64,000 nt of DNA, taken from contig NZ_CP007440.1 of NCBI RefSeq assembly GCF_001579845.1, positions 682,001 to 746,000 of the forward strand, in the 5' to 3' direction. The DNA is from Rhodoplanes sp. Z2-YC6860. GTDB taxonomy: Bacteria > Pseudomonadota > Alphaproteobacteria > Rhizobiales > Xanthobacteraceae. The notes beneath the pieces are model-generated. The model was given only the letters and a program-made list of their open reading frames with translations, ran no database searches and was not told where the DNA came from. This document shows, piece by piece, positions 1 to 9,314 of the stretch (position 1 is the first letter of the stretch; each line of letters opens with the position of its first letter). A program made the translations under genes and the position numbers.

Positions 1-232
1 CGATACCGTGAAGGAAAAGCCGCAGCAAGGCGTGATCTTGGCGGTCGGACCCGGCGGGCGCGACGAGAGCGGCAAGCTCATCCCGATCGACATCAAAATC
101 GGCGACCGCGTGCTGTTCGGAAAATGGTCCGGCACAGAGGTCAGGATCGATGATGACGACTACCTGATCATGAAGGAAAGCGACGTGATGGGCGTGTTGG
201 TCGAGTTGGAGGCACGCCAGAAAGGTGCTTAA
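1..232 (+). CDS. groES: Co-chaperonin GroES, 3' part
   Basis: This is the C-terminal three quarters of GroES, the heptameric lid that caps GroEL during ATP-dependent protein folding in the cytoplasm. The reading frame is open to the left edge (codons Asp-Thr precede the GTG at 8), so the start lies outside the window. Visible family features are the GxVxAVGPG segment, the [14 protein letters not shown] strand and the C-terminal ending around [12 protein letters not shown]. It ends 78 bases before groEL, the usual groESL operon order. Any CIRCE/HrcA control site would be upstream and cannot be seen here. Confidence 0.95.
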   Translation, partial: DTVKEKPQQGVILAVGPGGRDESGKLIPIDIKIGDRVLFGKWSGTEVRIDDDDYLIMKESDVMGVLVELEARQKGA

Positions 233-1942
<1,710 letters not shown>

Positions 1943-2026
1943 CTGGCAATAATTGATGCACTCACACCGTGAGATGTCTTGTCCTGACCCGGCTCTTTGC
2001 CCACGAAGCTTTCAAAGGAGGAATCC

Positions 2027-2125
2027 ATGAGTTTCTACTTTCGGATCAGTCCGTGGCTGGTGCCCCCGCTGGTGGTGCCCGCGTTGCTTGTAGTTTTGAT
2101 TGCCGCAACGAGGCTGGCCCAATGA
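2027..2125 (+). CDS. Small single-span membrane protein (32 aa)
   Basis: A 32-codon gene starting at ATG 2027 behind a near-perfect Shine-Dalgarno AAAGGAGG (2014-2021). The product begins MSFYFRISPW and is dominated by a hydrophobic stretch rich in Leu, Val, Pro and Ala (about residues 9-27), followed by TRLAQ, so it should be a small inner-membrane protein with a charged C-terminus. Its stop overlaps the next start as ATGA, suggesting translational coupling. It lies 84 bases after groEL in the same direction. I do not recognise the family; the RBS and the overlap are the main reasons to accept it. Confidence 0.6.
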   Translation: MSFYFRISPWLVPPLVVPALLVVLIAATRLAQ

Positions 2126-2370
2126 CCATCGCCACAAGATTTGGAAAAAAGCTGAAGGTCCCCTCGACTTTTCAAATTAAACATCAGCTTTTGCTCTTGT
2201 GGCTAAGAGACCAGTTGGCAAGAGAAGCTGCCGAAGACAAAACAGACGAAGGAGTGGTCGGCAGGGGTAGAGCAATAGCCGAAGGCACCATTCAAGCGAC
2301 GCCACCTTGCATCACGGGGGCACCACTACGGGCGGCGTGTTCGTATGAGACGCCGCTTGAGCTTGCCTAG
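2122..2370 (+). CDS. Hypothetical protein coupled to the upstream microprotein
   Basis: An 82-residue product starting at ATG 2122, which overlaps the upstream stop in an ATGA arrangement with GAGG about 8 bases before it. The first half (MTIATRFGKKLKVPSTF, then a Leu-rich LLLLWLRDQLAREAAEDK segment) looks like a short amphipathic or membrane-associating helix followed by charged residues. The second half is Gly/Ala/Pro-rich and low in information. I do not recognise it. The same frame stays open upstream to 1969, but that start has no ribosome site and would run across the 32-aa gene. Confidence 0.4.
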   Translation: MTIATRFGKKLKVPSTFQIKHQLLLLWLRDQLAREAAEDKTDEGVVGRGRAIAEGTIQATPPCITGAPLRAACSYETPLELA

Positions 2371-2405
2371 AGGTTTTGCCTTGGCGAGCGGCCAACTGAG
2401 GCGGC

Positions 2406-2576
2406 TTACTTCTTCTTATCTTGCGATTGCTGCTGTCGAGGCTGGAATTGGAGATGAAGTTGTTGGATTGCGCCAGAATCGCAAAACTCCACCATCCCAC
2501 ATGCCGGACAGGTGAATGCGGCGGCTGAAGTGATCATCAAAGGCTTCCCGCAGTAGAGGCAATTTGGTTGGGGCAA
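2406..2576 (-). CDS. Small zinc-ribbon protein (56 aa)
   Basis: A 56-residue protein read from TTG at 2576, with a GGGAG-like site about 9 bases upstream. It contains CLYCGKPL near residue 6 and, after about 15 residues, CPACGMVEF, giving a four-cysteine zinc ribbon, then a Gln-rich tail ending QSQDKKK. Short proteins of this form (CxxC, CPxCGMVEF, a QLHLQFQPR-like segment and a Lys-rich end) are common in Bradyrhizobium-type genomes, from memory. The function is unknown; DNA, RNA or protein contacts are all possible. The frame stays open further upstream without a better start, so the N-terminus is uncertain. Confidence 0.65.
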   Translation of the reverse strand: MPQPNCLYCGKPLMITSAAAFTCPACGMVEFCDSGAIQQLHLQFQPRQQQSQDKKK

Positions 2577-2728
2577 ATGGGCGTGCTCCCGAGGTCTGGA
2601 AAAAGCGCCCGCCGAAGGAGTGCCCCAGCGAGCGCTATCCGGCGTACCTACCGGATATGCAATGCAGAACTCTACTGCGAAGTAGAGGCGGGGACTGTTC
2701 TAAATGGCTCACATTTGAAAATGAAAGC

Positions 2729-3083
2729 AGGCCACCGCTCGATTCAAAATCGGCCCGGGGTCGAAACAGGCCAGAACCAGAAATTTGGCCGACCACGACT
2801 GCGGCGAGGAAGAATGAAAGAGGCGGGCTACTGCTTGCGATCGTGTTCGGTGATGTCTTCGGCGATGCGATCCCAGGTGCCGGCGATATGTTCCAACATC
2901 ACCCGATGAGCCTGTGTCATCGTCTGCTCAGCCAATGAGCGGCAAGCAGCCGCTTCGACGCGGCATTGGTGTGCGATCAATTCAGGCTGTGCGCTCATAA
3001 GGAGGATTATGCTCTTTTATTCAAACTAGTAGGCCACCGCTCAATTTAAAATCGGCCACCAGGGGTCGAAACAGGCCGGTACC
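2729..3083. repeat. Direct-repeat pair resembling IS termini
   Basis: Two copies of a roughly 50-base sequence lie at 2729-2777 and 3030-3083 in the same orientation. They share AGGCCACCGCTC, then AAAATCGGCC, then GGGGTCGAAACAGGCC, with a few substitutions and a 4-5 base length difference. Upstream of copy 1 (2706-2730) a related AT-rich module precedes GGCC. Internally repeated ends of this sort recall IS21-family elements of rhizobia (recalled, not checked). No transposase is present, and one 56-aa gene lies between the copies. They may be a decayed insertion or a small non-autonomous element. Confidence 0.6.
2828..2998 (-). CDS. Small helical protein (56 aa)
   Basis: ATG 2998 to TAG 2828 encodes MSAQPELIAHQCRVEA and continues with a run of Ala, Glu, Gln, Met and His to DITEHDRKQ, predicted almost wholly helical. 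The pattern (a Cys-Arg pair near the start, then a short hairpin of two helices ending in WDRIAED) fits the very small YRxxAxECxxLAxQ-type proteins abundant in Bradyrhizobium. Their function is unknown. There is no good Shine-Dalgarno before the ATG. It sits between the two IS-like repeats and could have been mobilised with them. Confidence 0.55.
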   Translation of the reverse strand: MSAQPELIAHQCRVEAAACRSLAEQTMTQAHRVMLEHIAGTWDRIAEDITEHDRKQ

Positions 3084-3126
3084 CACTGTTTCTTACCTCG
3101 CCTTGCTCCATCTCCCGTCGATTAGA

Positions 3127-3441
3127 CTATGGCTGTGGGTTAATGGGTCTATGTCCCAGGTCCGCGCCGTCGTCGTCTTGCGACTCATGGGGCGCAGCAT
3201 CGCGATTCAGCGCTGCCTGGAGCTCGCGTGGGTCGATGATCAGCATTTCGATCGAGGACGAGTGTGGTGCCGGCGCCATGATCATGGTCGACACGCGGCG
3301 GTAGACCGGAAAGGACAGTCCCTCGATCAGTTCCTCGTCCGTCACCACCTCGTACGCGCCGGCGGGCAGCGTCCGGCCGATGTCTTTCAACGAAAACGGA
3401 CGGACGAAGGTGACTGTGTTTCGCTTGGTGCGCATCGTCAT
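3127..3441 (-). CDS. Small protein coupled to the histidine kinase
   Basis: The 104-residue product starts MTMRTKRNTVTF at 3441, where its ATG overlaps the kinase stop (ATGA), so the two genes are almost certainly co-translated. The central segment, VRPFSLKDIGRTLPAGAYEVVTDEELIEGL followed by YRRVSTMIM, looks like a compact beta-rich domain; the end is acidic and Pro-rich. I recognise it only as a conserved hypothetical of the kind found beside rhizobial stress genes. There is no DNA-binding motif or receiver domain, so it is not the kinase's response regulator. It may modulate the kinase or act in the same response. Confidence 0.7.
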   Translation of the reverse strand: MTMRTKRNTVTFVRPFSLKDIGRTLPAGAYEVVTDEELIEGLSFPVYRRVSTMIMAPAPHSSSIEMLIIDPRELQAALNRDAAPHESQDDDGADLGHRPINPQP

Positions 3442-4193
3442 CAGAAATTGACCGTGAAACGCGTGCCGCGCCCGTTGTCGCCAGGCAGGATGCGCAGCTC
3501 GCCGCCGATCTGCTGCACGAGTGACAACACGATTTTCATTCCCAGCCCGTTGCCGTGCTCTGGGTTGAACCCGGCAGGGAGTCCTGGCCCGTCGTCGATG
3601 ACCGATAAGCGCCGATCGGCTTGCGACGCGGCTTCGATCCGAACGGTAACGTGGCCCTCCGCGTATTTGGCAGCATTGGTGACGAGCTCGTTGACGATGA
3701 AGCCGAGTGGGATCGCACGCGTCGTTGGGATCTCGACGTCCGCGCCTTCGACCACAATGGCGTAGCCGCTGCCGTCTTGGGACAACAACGCGGACAGGTC
3801 TTCGCACAGGTTCTGGAGATATACCTTGAACTCGACACGCTCCTGATGATCGAGAAGATGCAGCCGGCGATGCACGCGTGCCAGCGACGCGACGCGACGG
3901 GCCGCGATCATTAGTTGATCAGTCGCTTCCGGCGTCTTCGCGGACCGGCTCTGCAACGACAGAAGACTGGCGATCACCTGCATGCCGTTGACCAGCCGAT
4001 GCTCGAACTCCTGAGCCAGCATAGCCTGGCGCTCCGAAAGCTCTTTCTTCTCTCGCAGATATGTCTCCTCGCGTGCGAGCGCAGCCTCCAATTCGGCTGC
4101 CAGAACGTCGTAGGGCTTTCGGTCCTGCCGATCATGAATTGGCACTCTCCGAACGAGCATCGGAAAGCCGGCTTCGCCTGTTTGTCCACTCAT
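3441..4193 (-). CDS. HisKA_2-type soluble sensor histidine kinase
   Basis: A 250-residue histidine kinase. The start at 4193 is supported by AGGAGGG six bases upstream; the frame reads on further without a ribosome site. After about 45 residues comes a helical region rich in Glu and Lys, then the H-box FEHRLVNGMQVIASLLSLQ (phospho-His near residue 62), typical of HisKA_2/HWE kinases. The ATPase part has an N-box (IVNELVTNAAKYA), a D-box-like DDGPGLP and a G-box (GNGLGMKIV). There is no membrane span and no clear PAS domain, so it is cytosolic and perhaps takes its signal from a partner. Kinases of this class often feed PhyR-EcfG stress signalling in alphaproteobacteria (family knowledge). Confidence 0.85.
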   Translation of the reverse strand: MSGQTGEAGFPMLVRRVPIHDRQDRKPYDVLAAELEAALAREETYLREKKELSERQAMLAQEFEHRLVNGMQVIASLLSLQSRSAKTPEATDQLMIAARRVASLARVHRRLHLLDHQERVEFKVYLQNLCEDLSALLSQDGSGYAIVVEGADVEIPTTRAIPLGFIVNELVTNAAKYAEGHVTVRIEAASQADRRLSVIDDGPGLPAGFNPEHGNGLGMKIVLSLVQQIGGELRILPGDNGRGTRFTVNF

Positions 4194-4501
4194 GATTCGC
4201 CCTCCTGTTTGTCGCGGTGTGAGCTGAAAGGCCTGCTTTGGAATTACGCCCGCCGGGACGATCTTCCGGGGATTCTCGGCGGGCGCTGCACCCGGAGGGC
4301 TCTCGAAGGGAGCGCGTGATCCGGACATCGCGGGGAATATCTGCCGTGCGAAGTTCAGCGTTCCACCTGCGGGATCAATCCCAGTCTCGTTCACCATTTC
4401 ACGCCGCGCAGGCCCTGACTGTCTCAAACCGCTCACTTATCGGAAACACATGCCGCCCGGCTCATGTTCGGCCGCGGCATGCCGATATCCTGGCGTATTC
4501 A

Positions 4502-4526
4502 GGAACTTTTTCCTCTAATCCGGGTT
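4502..4526 (+). promoter_or_regulatory. EcfG-type (general stress) promoter candidate
   Basis: GGAAC at 4502-4506 is followed, after 16 bases, by GGTT at 4523-4526. This fits the recalled alphaproteobacterial EcfG consensus GGAAC-N16/17-CGTT except for one base. Transcription would start near 4533, giving a leader of about 25 bases with GGAG before the PRC-barrel gene at 4558. The rest of the 364-base gap (4194-4557) between the divergent kinase and this gene shows no further clear element. Confidence 0.5.
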
Positions 4527-4557
4527 GCTTCACAGGGGAAACATCTGGAGATTTTTT

Positions 4558-5097
4558 ATGTCTATGAAATACCTGGCGGCAGCAATGCTCGCCTCGACCT
4601 TATTGTCCGTTCCGGCATTTGCAGAATCCGTTCAGAAGTCGGTCAGCGCGAACGTAGCGACCTCGCAGGCTGCGATGCAGCAGGTAGGGACGTGGCGGAC
4701 TTCAAAGCTGATCGGCCTCAATGTCTACAACAACGAGGATAAGATCGGCGACATCAATGAACTGATCTCCGATTCATCCGGCAGGATCGACTCCGTCGTG
4801 ATCGGTGTGGGTGGCTTTCTAGGCATGGGCGAACGAAACGTCGTCCTGGCGTGGAATCAACTCAAATTTGGCATGGAGCCTCGCTCCGCCAACGCGGCCT
4901 CCAAGTCCACCACAACTTCCAGCACGACTGGCGCCGGCGCTCCGGTCGTGACCAAGACGACGACAACGGCCGGAAACCTCGACCATCCTGACCATGCCGT
5001 CGTGAACATCTCGAAGGACCAACTGGCGTTGCTACCGGTGTTCAAATATCTGAGCGACACCAACACGCCGCCGACGGCGCCGTCCCAGTCACGCTGA
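4558..5097 (+). CDS. Exported PRC-barrel domain protein
   Basis: A 179-residue protein with a signal peptide (MSMKYLAAAMLASTLLSVPAFA, cut near residue 22) and one PRC-barrel domain, at about residues 45-100: WRTSKLIGLNVYNNED, IGDINELI, then GVGGFLGMGERNVVL. PRC barrels are small beta-barrels found in photosynthetic reaction-centre H subunits and in many stress-related periplasmic proteins of rhizobia. A Ser/Thr-rich stretch (residues 115-145) links to a short C-terminal segment ending near KYLSDTNTPP. The start has GGAG at 4547-4550. The EcfG-like site upstream and the stress-type neighbours suggest stress induction. Confidence 0.85.
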   Translation: MSMKYLAAAMLASTLLSVPAFAESVQKSVSANVATSQAAMQQVGTWRTSKLIGLNVYNNEDKIGDINELISDSSGRIDSVVIGVGGFLGMGERNVVLAWNQLKFGMEPRSANAASKSTTTSSTTGAGAPVVTKTTTTAGNLDHPDHAVVNISKDQLALLPVFKYLSDTNTPPTAPSQSR

Positions 5098-5267
5098 GAA
5101 GGCCTCCGCATTCGCCAAAGAACTCGCAAACGAGCTCGCCGGCATGGCTCGCAAAAGAACCCGCCGGCGGGCCCGGGCGCCATCGAGATAGCATTCTTGT
5201 TGAATGAAATCCTGGCACCCTGAATCGACAAATCGTCTCTGAACAGAAAACCATTGGAGAATTCATC

Positions 5268-5738
5268 ATGCATACGTCTTCCAAGATCATTGCCGTTGCG
5301 CTGTTGACCGCTGCGGCACCGTGGTTTGTTTCGACCGCTTCGGCGCTGCCGGCGTCGTCGCCACTCGCCCTTCACACCGCTGTGGCGCCCACCTTTGAGG
5401 CCGTGCGCTATCGCGGTCGCGGCTACGTCGGTGCAGGCATCGGCCTTGCCGCCGGTGCGATTATCGGCGGGGCAATCCTGAACGCGACACAACCGCGCGG
5501 TTACTACGGCTACGACGGCGGTTATGGCTACGGTGCCTATGGTTACGATCAGGGCTACGGTGGCTACGATTCCGATTATGTCGAAGCCCCGAGCTATCGT
5601 TACGGTCCGGGCCCCGTGTACCGCCAGAGCTACGTCGAGGGAGGCAATGATGCCGGCTATTGCCAGCAGCGCTATCGCTCCTATGACCCGGCCTCTGGCA
5701 CCTATCTCGGTTACGACGGCCTGCGCCATCCGTGTTGA
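5268..5738 (+). CDS. BA14K family protein
   Basis: A 156-residue secreted or surface protein. It has an N-terminal signal peptide (to about residue 27), a Gly-rich hydrophobic stretch (GAGIGLAAGAIIGGAIL, residues 58-74), a low-complexity Gly/Tyr region (residues 77-105) and the C-terminal BA14K signature YCxxRYRSYDPASGTYLGYDGLRHPC. BA14K proteins were described as immunoreactive in Brucella and are widespread in rhizobia; the exact role is unsettled (lectin-like or envelope stress). ATTGGAG precedes the ATG. It is monocistronic, with a hairpin terminator 55 bases after the stop. Confidence 0.9.
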   Translation: MHTSSKIIAVALLTAAAPWFVSTASALPASSPLALHTAVAPTFEAVRYRGRGYVGAGIGLAAGAIIGGAILNATQPRGYYGYDGGYGYGAYGYDQGYGGYDSDYVEAPSYRYGPGPVYRQSYVEGGNDAGYCQQRYRSYDPASGTYLGYDGLRHPC

Positions 5739-5792
5739 TGGCGGGCGTTTGAATGCGCCCGGATGGTGCATCCGCCGGGCGGTGACTTGGAG

Positions 5793-5820
5793 GCCGCCTC
5801 TCGGGGCGGCTTTTCTTTTT
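5793..5820 (+). terminator. Rho-independent terminator after the BA14K gene
   Basis: A GCCGCC/GGCGGC stem (5793-5798 with 5805-5810) has a six-base loop and is followed directly by TTTTCTTTTT. It is the clearest intrinsic terminator in the window and closes the BA14K transcript. Confidence 0.9.
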
Positions 5821-6004
5821 GTGCCGCATGCGTTGCCGCGCGGAGCCCGTTGCAGATTGCAACTGTGCAAAATCGACCATCAATAATGTTCCACGGCATC
5901 GCAACTTAGTTGATCGCCTGCGTGTTGACCCGCGATTACAACATCAACGCGTTTCTCGATGCATCGCCCGGCCGATCAGATCTCACACCCGGAGGAGGAA
6001 GCAC

Positions 6005-6298
6005 ATGCATCTCACCAGCGAAAGTCTGCTCATCGTGCTGTTGGTTGGGGTCATCGCGGGATGGCTGGCCGGCCAGATCATGCGAGGCACAGGCTTTGGT
6101 CTGATCGGTGATCTCATCATTGGAATCATTGGTGCGTTCATCGGTGGCTGGCTGCTGCCCCAACTCGGCATCCATCTCGGCGCCGGCATTGTCGGTGAAA
6201 TCGTCAATGCCACGATCGGTGCAATGCTGTTGCTGTTTATCCTGAGCGTGTTGCGGGGGCGCGGCACTTTCAGCAGCTGGGGATGGGGCAGGCGTTAG
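6005..6298 (+). CDS. GlsB/YeaQ/YmgE family stress membrane protein
   Basis: A 97-residue inner-membrane protein, ATG at 6005 behind a strong GGAGGAGG (5990-5998). It shows three hydrophobic helices with the family's glycine pattern: LLVGVIAGWLAGQIMRG, LIGDLIIGIIGAFIGGWLL and a C-terminal IVNATIGAMLLLFILSVLRG. The family was once called transglycosylase-associated and is linked to envelope and general stress in many proteobacteria; no enzymatic activity is established. The Arg/Gly/Trp-rich tail ends the protein. Longer readings to 5819 lack a ribosome site. Confidence 0.92.
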   Translation: MHLTSESLLIVLLVGVIAGWLAGQIMRGTGFGLIGDLIIGIIGAFIGGWLLPQLGIHLGAGIVGEIVNATIGAMLLLFILSVLRGRGTFSSWGWGRR

Positions 6299-6371
6299 TA
6301 GGTCGGTTGGCTCTGGCCGGGCGGTGCTTTGCTTGAGACGGGACAGCAATCCGTCCCCATGAGGAAACCTC

Positions 6372-6851
6372 GTGTTCAAGGTCAGCGCCCTCGGCTCTTA
6401 CTGTGCGGGAATTGCAACGGTGGTGATCGCGCTGAGCGCCGGCTTTGCGATCGGCGTGCGTGTCGGAAGCTCGTGGGGGCCCATTGAACGTTTATCTGCC
6501 GTGGCGACAAACGAAAGCCGTTCTATGCTCACAGAAAGGCGAGAGATGGTCCAGGCCTTCGTGGCCGGATCCTCAGACGGGCAGGCTGTCGTATCCAGGG
6601 CCAAAGTCGACAAGGTCGCGGCCGTACGCAAGGACGCGGCCGAGCGGCGGAAGATAACGAGAGCGGAACGGCGAAAGAACGCCGAGCGCAACCGGCAGAT
6701 CGCTTTGGCCGCGGCGAAGATGCAGGCTTCCACGAAATCGGAGGAACTGGGAGCGATCCCAAGTATCAGTTCAAACCTGAGATCTACCCCTCAAGTCAAC
6801 TCCCAACCATCGTTCGGGAATGACCGGGCGCCGGGAGGCCAAGTGCCGTAG
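6372..6851 (+). CDS. Membrane-anchored hypothetical protein with basic coiled-coil
   Basis: A 159-residue product from a GTG start at 6372 with GAGG about 7 bases upstream. One N-terminal span (about residues 11-31) is followed by a charged helical region rich in Lys, Arg, Ala and Glu (residues 75-115, with AERRKITRAERRKNAERN), probably a coiled coil or nucleic-acid/phospholipid-binding helix, then a Ser/Asn-rich tail. I do not recognise a family. It follows the GlsB gene by 73 bases in the same direction and may share its transcript. Confidence 0.6.
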   Translation: MFKVSALGSYCAGIATVVIALSAGFAIGVRVGSSWGPIERLSAVATNESRSMLTERREMVQAFVAGSSDGQAVVSRAKVDKVAAVRKDAAERRKITRAERRKNAERNRQIALAAAKMQASTKSEELGAIPSISSNLRSTPQVNSQPSFGNDRAPGGQVP

Positions 6852-6973
6852 GACGGCCAGCGGCGGCAATGAGGCCCAGCCCGGGGACCGGTGAGCCTCA
6901 AGTGATCCGAAATGCGCTGACGGTTTGCGCTGCCGCCGATGTCTTCGGGGCGCGCGGGAGGGGCTTCTCGCAT

Positions 6974-7261
6974 TTACGCCGGATGATCGCGCCGGAACTT
7001 TCGAAACTCTTTTGGTCCGTTGAGCAGCCGCCGCTTCCGGCTGTGCTGTTCTTCGGAGGATGCGAACAAATCGGCGGATCGATCGATGACTTCACTTGCC
7101 ATCTCAGCTGACCTGTTCCGCCGCTTGGCCTTGCCAAGCGGTTTCGCTGCACCGGAACCGACAAAGTACGGCGTATCGCTGGCCGGGAAAGAATCGGAGA
7201 GAGCTTCGTCGATGCGTCGTTCACGACGTGCGATGGCCTGCGCCTCTTGATTGTTTTCCAT
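6974..7261 (-). CDS. Conserved small hypothetical protein
   Basis: A 95-residue soluble protein. Translation is placed at ATG 7261 (MENNQEAQAIARRERRIDEALSDSF) with GAGG about 9 bases upstream. The N-terminal RRIDEALSDSFPASDTPYFVG segment is the conserved core of a small alphaproteobacterial family of unknown function (SFPASDxPxx motif, recalled). The rest is basic, rich in Arg and Lys. It lies alone between the GTG-started membrane gene and a two-span membrane protein, and no regulation is visible. Confidence 0.7.
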   Translation of the reverse strand: MENNQEAQAIARRERRIDEALSDSFPASDTPYFVGSGAAKPLGKAKRRNRSAEMASEVIDRSADLFASSEEQHSRKRRLLNGPKEFRKFRRDHPA

Positions 7262-7600
7262 CCGATTCAACCTCGTCTCGAACCGATTGGTTCCGTGAGC
7301 GCGCCTTTGACCAATGCAAATGACAGCGCTTGGGTGCATGTCCGTTTCAAACAAGCGATCGAGATTGTCGCAGCGGGCACAAGCGCGGTAGGTCGATCCG
7401 TAACCGAAAAGGCAAACAAAGATAGGCAGGACAGTGAGTTATCCCGACCTAGCCGCCGCATGATTTTCTTGGGAGTAATTGCATATCCGGCTTTTAGGGC
7501 CGTGTAGGCTCGGGGATCGTTTTCGGCGCGCACAACTTTGTCGACGCGTTTCGCTGTTCCTTGTTACTTCGCCACACCAAGGCGGATGTTGTTTGTGCGT

Positions 7601-7900
7601 TCAGCGCCGTATGGTTTCCGCGGTGTCTCGTCGGCCGGCGCCGCCGCTTTGCTCCGTCTCGACCACGTACCCCGCCCGACGAATCAGCCACTCGGCAATC
7701 CACACAGCAAGCGGCCACGCAAATCCGAAGGCCGACATGAATAGGATCAAGAAAGTCATCAAGCTGAGCGTCGGCCATTCATAGTCAATGACTCGACTGA
7801 TCAAAAAGCCCATGAACTGTAACGACCCCGTCGAGAGAACGTAGACAATCATCAGCGTGAGAGACTGCATGCTGTTTCCGATCTTGGTTGCCCGCCTCAT
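7601..7900 (-). CDS. Small two-span membrane protein
   Basis: A 99-residue product with two hydrophobic segments (MQSLTLMIVYVLSTGSLQFMG and LSLMTFLILFMSAFGFAWPLAVWI), each long enough to cross the membrane, and a short soluble tail rich in Arg and Gly. The start is uncertain: 7900 gives MRRATKIGNS, and an internal ATG at 7870 would begin at the first span; neither has a clear Shine-Dalgarno. The family is not recognised. The gene shares orientation with the Crp/Fnr gene upstream but lies 53 bases away from it. Confidence 0.6.
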   Translation of the reverse strand: MRRATKIGNSMQSLTLMIVYVLSTGSLQFMGFLISRVIDYEWPTLSLMTFLILFMSAFGFAWPLAVWIAEWLIRRAGYVVETEQSGGAGRRDTAETIRR

Positions 7901-7953
7901 CGGCGAGAGCGTCTTTGCAAGCCGGACAGCGGCCGCTTGATCCTACGGCGGTG

Positions 7954-8664
7954 TTATATCCGCGGTGCCGCCACGACGTTGGATTTCTGGTCGTTCAGAA
8001 CAACGCTCAGCAGCGAGCTGTGAATTTCGAGATGGCCGTTGTAGTCGATAAATCCCATCTGTCGAAACTTGTTCATGAAATGACTGACGCGTGAGCGCGT
8101 GGTGCCGATCATCTCCGCAAGAGTCTCCTGGCTGATCTTGGCAACGATCGGCTCCGGCCGCCCCTCTTTGCCAAAGTTCGCCAGCAGCAGCAGCACGCGG
8201 GCAAGCCGCTTCTCGGTGGAGTTGAAGAGCTGATCGACCAAGTCCTCTTCTATGCGCGCGTTTCTGGCCAAGATATGCGAAATGAACATTTTGGAGAATG
8301 TCGGCTCATCTTGAAGAACCTGAAGGATCTCGACCTTTTCCACCCGCATTGTTACGCAGTCGGTCATTGCCGTTGCCGTCGCCAGGCGCTTCGGCTGCCC
8401 GATCAGGCAGCCTTCACCCAGGAATTGGTCCGCTCCGAGGATCGCGACCACGGCTTCCTTGCCTTGCTTGGAAACGACGGTGACTTTCACTTTGCCTTTT
8501 TTGATATAGATCACTGAATCTGCGAGATCGCCTTGCGCGAAGATGACCTGCTTCTTTTGATGCGTTGAGATGATGCGGCCCTTGGCCGCCGTCTCCAGGA
8601 ATTCAACAGGATCGAATCGCTGCACGCCCCTCGACTTTTGAGGGGTTCGGCTCCGCTTGGCCAT
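7954..8664 (-). CDS. Crp/Fnr family transcriptional regulator
   Basis: A 236-residue regulator with the two-domain Crp fold. An N-terminal cyclic-nucleotide-binding-like beta roll (residues 25-140, with IFAQGDLADSVIYIKKGKVKV and GEGCLIGQPKR) leads to a C-terminal winged helix (ISQETLAEMIGTTRSRVSHFMNKFRQMGFI, residues 178-207). AAGGAG lies five bases before the ATG at 8664. Only scattered cysteines occur, so it is not an FNR-type Fe-S sensor; the ligand is unknown. Many rhizobial proteins of this group are annotated cAMP-binding or stress-related. Neighbouring stress genes could be targets, but no palindromic site was found. Confidence 0.92.
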   Translation of the reverse strand: MAKRSRTPQKSRGVQRFDPVEFLETAAKGRIISTHQKKQVIFAQGDLADSVIYIKKGKVKVTVVSKQGKEAVVAILGADQFLGEGCLIGQPKRLATATAMTDCVTMRVEKVEILQVLQDEPTFSKMFISHILARNARIEEDLVDQLFNSTEKRLARVLLLLANFGKEGRPEPIVAKISQETLAEMIGTTRSRVSHFMNKFRQMGFIDYNGHLEIHSSLLSVVLNDQKSNVVAAPRI

Positions 8665-8852
8665 CTCTGCTCCTTGCCGCAACATTAGAGCACGAATCTC
8701 GGCGGCAGACCTGTATCGAATTGCTCACTTTGTGCTGATGGTCGTGCCAACTCGCCAGCTTTGTCGGAAATCATATCAGCAGCCTGCCTATTGCGATATG
8801 GTTGGATATTCGGCGCGTCTGTCCAGGGCGCAACAACAGTGGAGTTCCGGAC

Positions 8853-9056
8853 GTGGCGATAGGCACCGTGAAGTGGTTCAACCCGACCAAAGGATACGGC
8901 TTCGTTCAGCCCCAGAGCGGCGGAAAGGACGTGTTCGTCCATATCTCGGCCGTGGAACGAGCGGGGCTGAGCACGCTCAATGAGGGCGCAGTGATCGAAT
9001 ATGATATTGTCGCCAACAAGGGCAAGGAATCAGCGGAAAATATCAAAGTAAAGTAG
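8853..9056 (+). CDS. Cold-shock protein (CspA family)
   Basis: A 67-residue single cold-shock domain that binds single-stranded RNA or DNA. The RNP1 motif is KGYGFVQP and RNP2 is VFVHISAV. The GTG at 8853 is chosen because GGAG lies at 8841-8844 and it gives the standard length beginning with AIGTVKWFNPTKG; the frame from 8802 adds a non-homologous 17 residues. It diverges from the Crp/Fnr gene with a 188-base gap. Functions in the family include RNA chaperoning at low temperature or other stress. Confidence 0.95.
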   Translation: MAIGTVKWFNPTKGYGFVQPQSGGKDVFVHISAVERAGLSTLNEGAVIEYDIVANKGKESAENIKVK

Positions 9057-9081
9057 CTCGCTGGCTGTTTGGAACGCTATA

Positions 9082-9106
9082 GCCCCGTCTCGCGCGGAGC
9101 TTTCTT
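9082..9106 (+). terminator. Possible terminator after the cold-shock gene
   Basis: GCCCCG (9082-9087) and CGGAGC (9095-9100) form a six-pair stem with one mismatch, followed by TTTCTT. It is weaker than the 5793 terminator but well placed, 26 bases after the stop. The following 300 bases up to 9405 contain no convincing gene. Confidence 0.45.
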
Positions 9107-9314
9107 ATCAAATTTGGTGGGGCATCGGCGATGTCGAGACTGGCGTCCATTGTGCTTTCCGTTTGCGACCCCACTTGAAGAGGTACAGATGAGTCGGTGA
9201 TTCATCTGAGCTATAAAGGCGATGACGTCCCGAGGTCGCCGCATCGGTCCATCGGCGATAGCGCCGTCGACAAGCACGATAGCATCGGAATTTTTTGTTT
9301 GAGGCGGATGTCGC

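Noticed and set aside
3008-3028. Six-codon reading frame after a good AAGGAGG
   Set aside because: ATG at 3008 codes MLFYSN only; a leader peptide is possible but nothing follows that it could control.
9077-9277. 66-codon minus-strand frame after the cold-shock gene
   Set aside because: No ribosome site, no recognisable pattern, and it overlaps the probable terminator.
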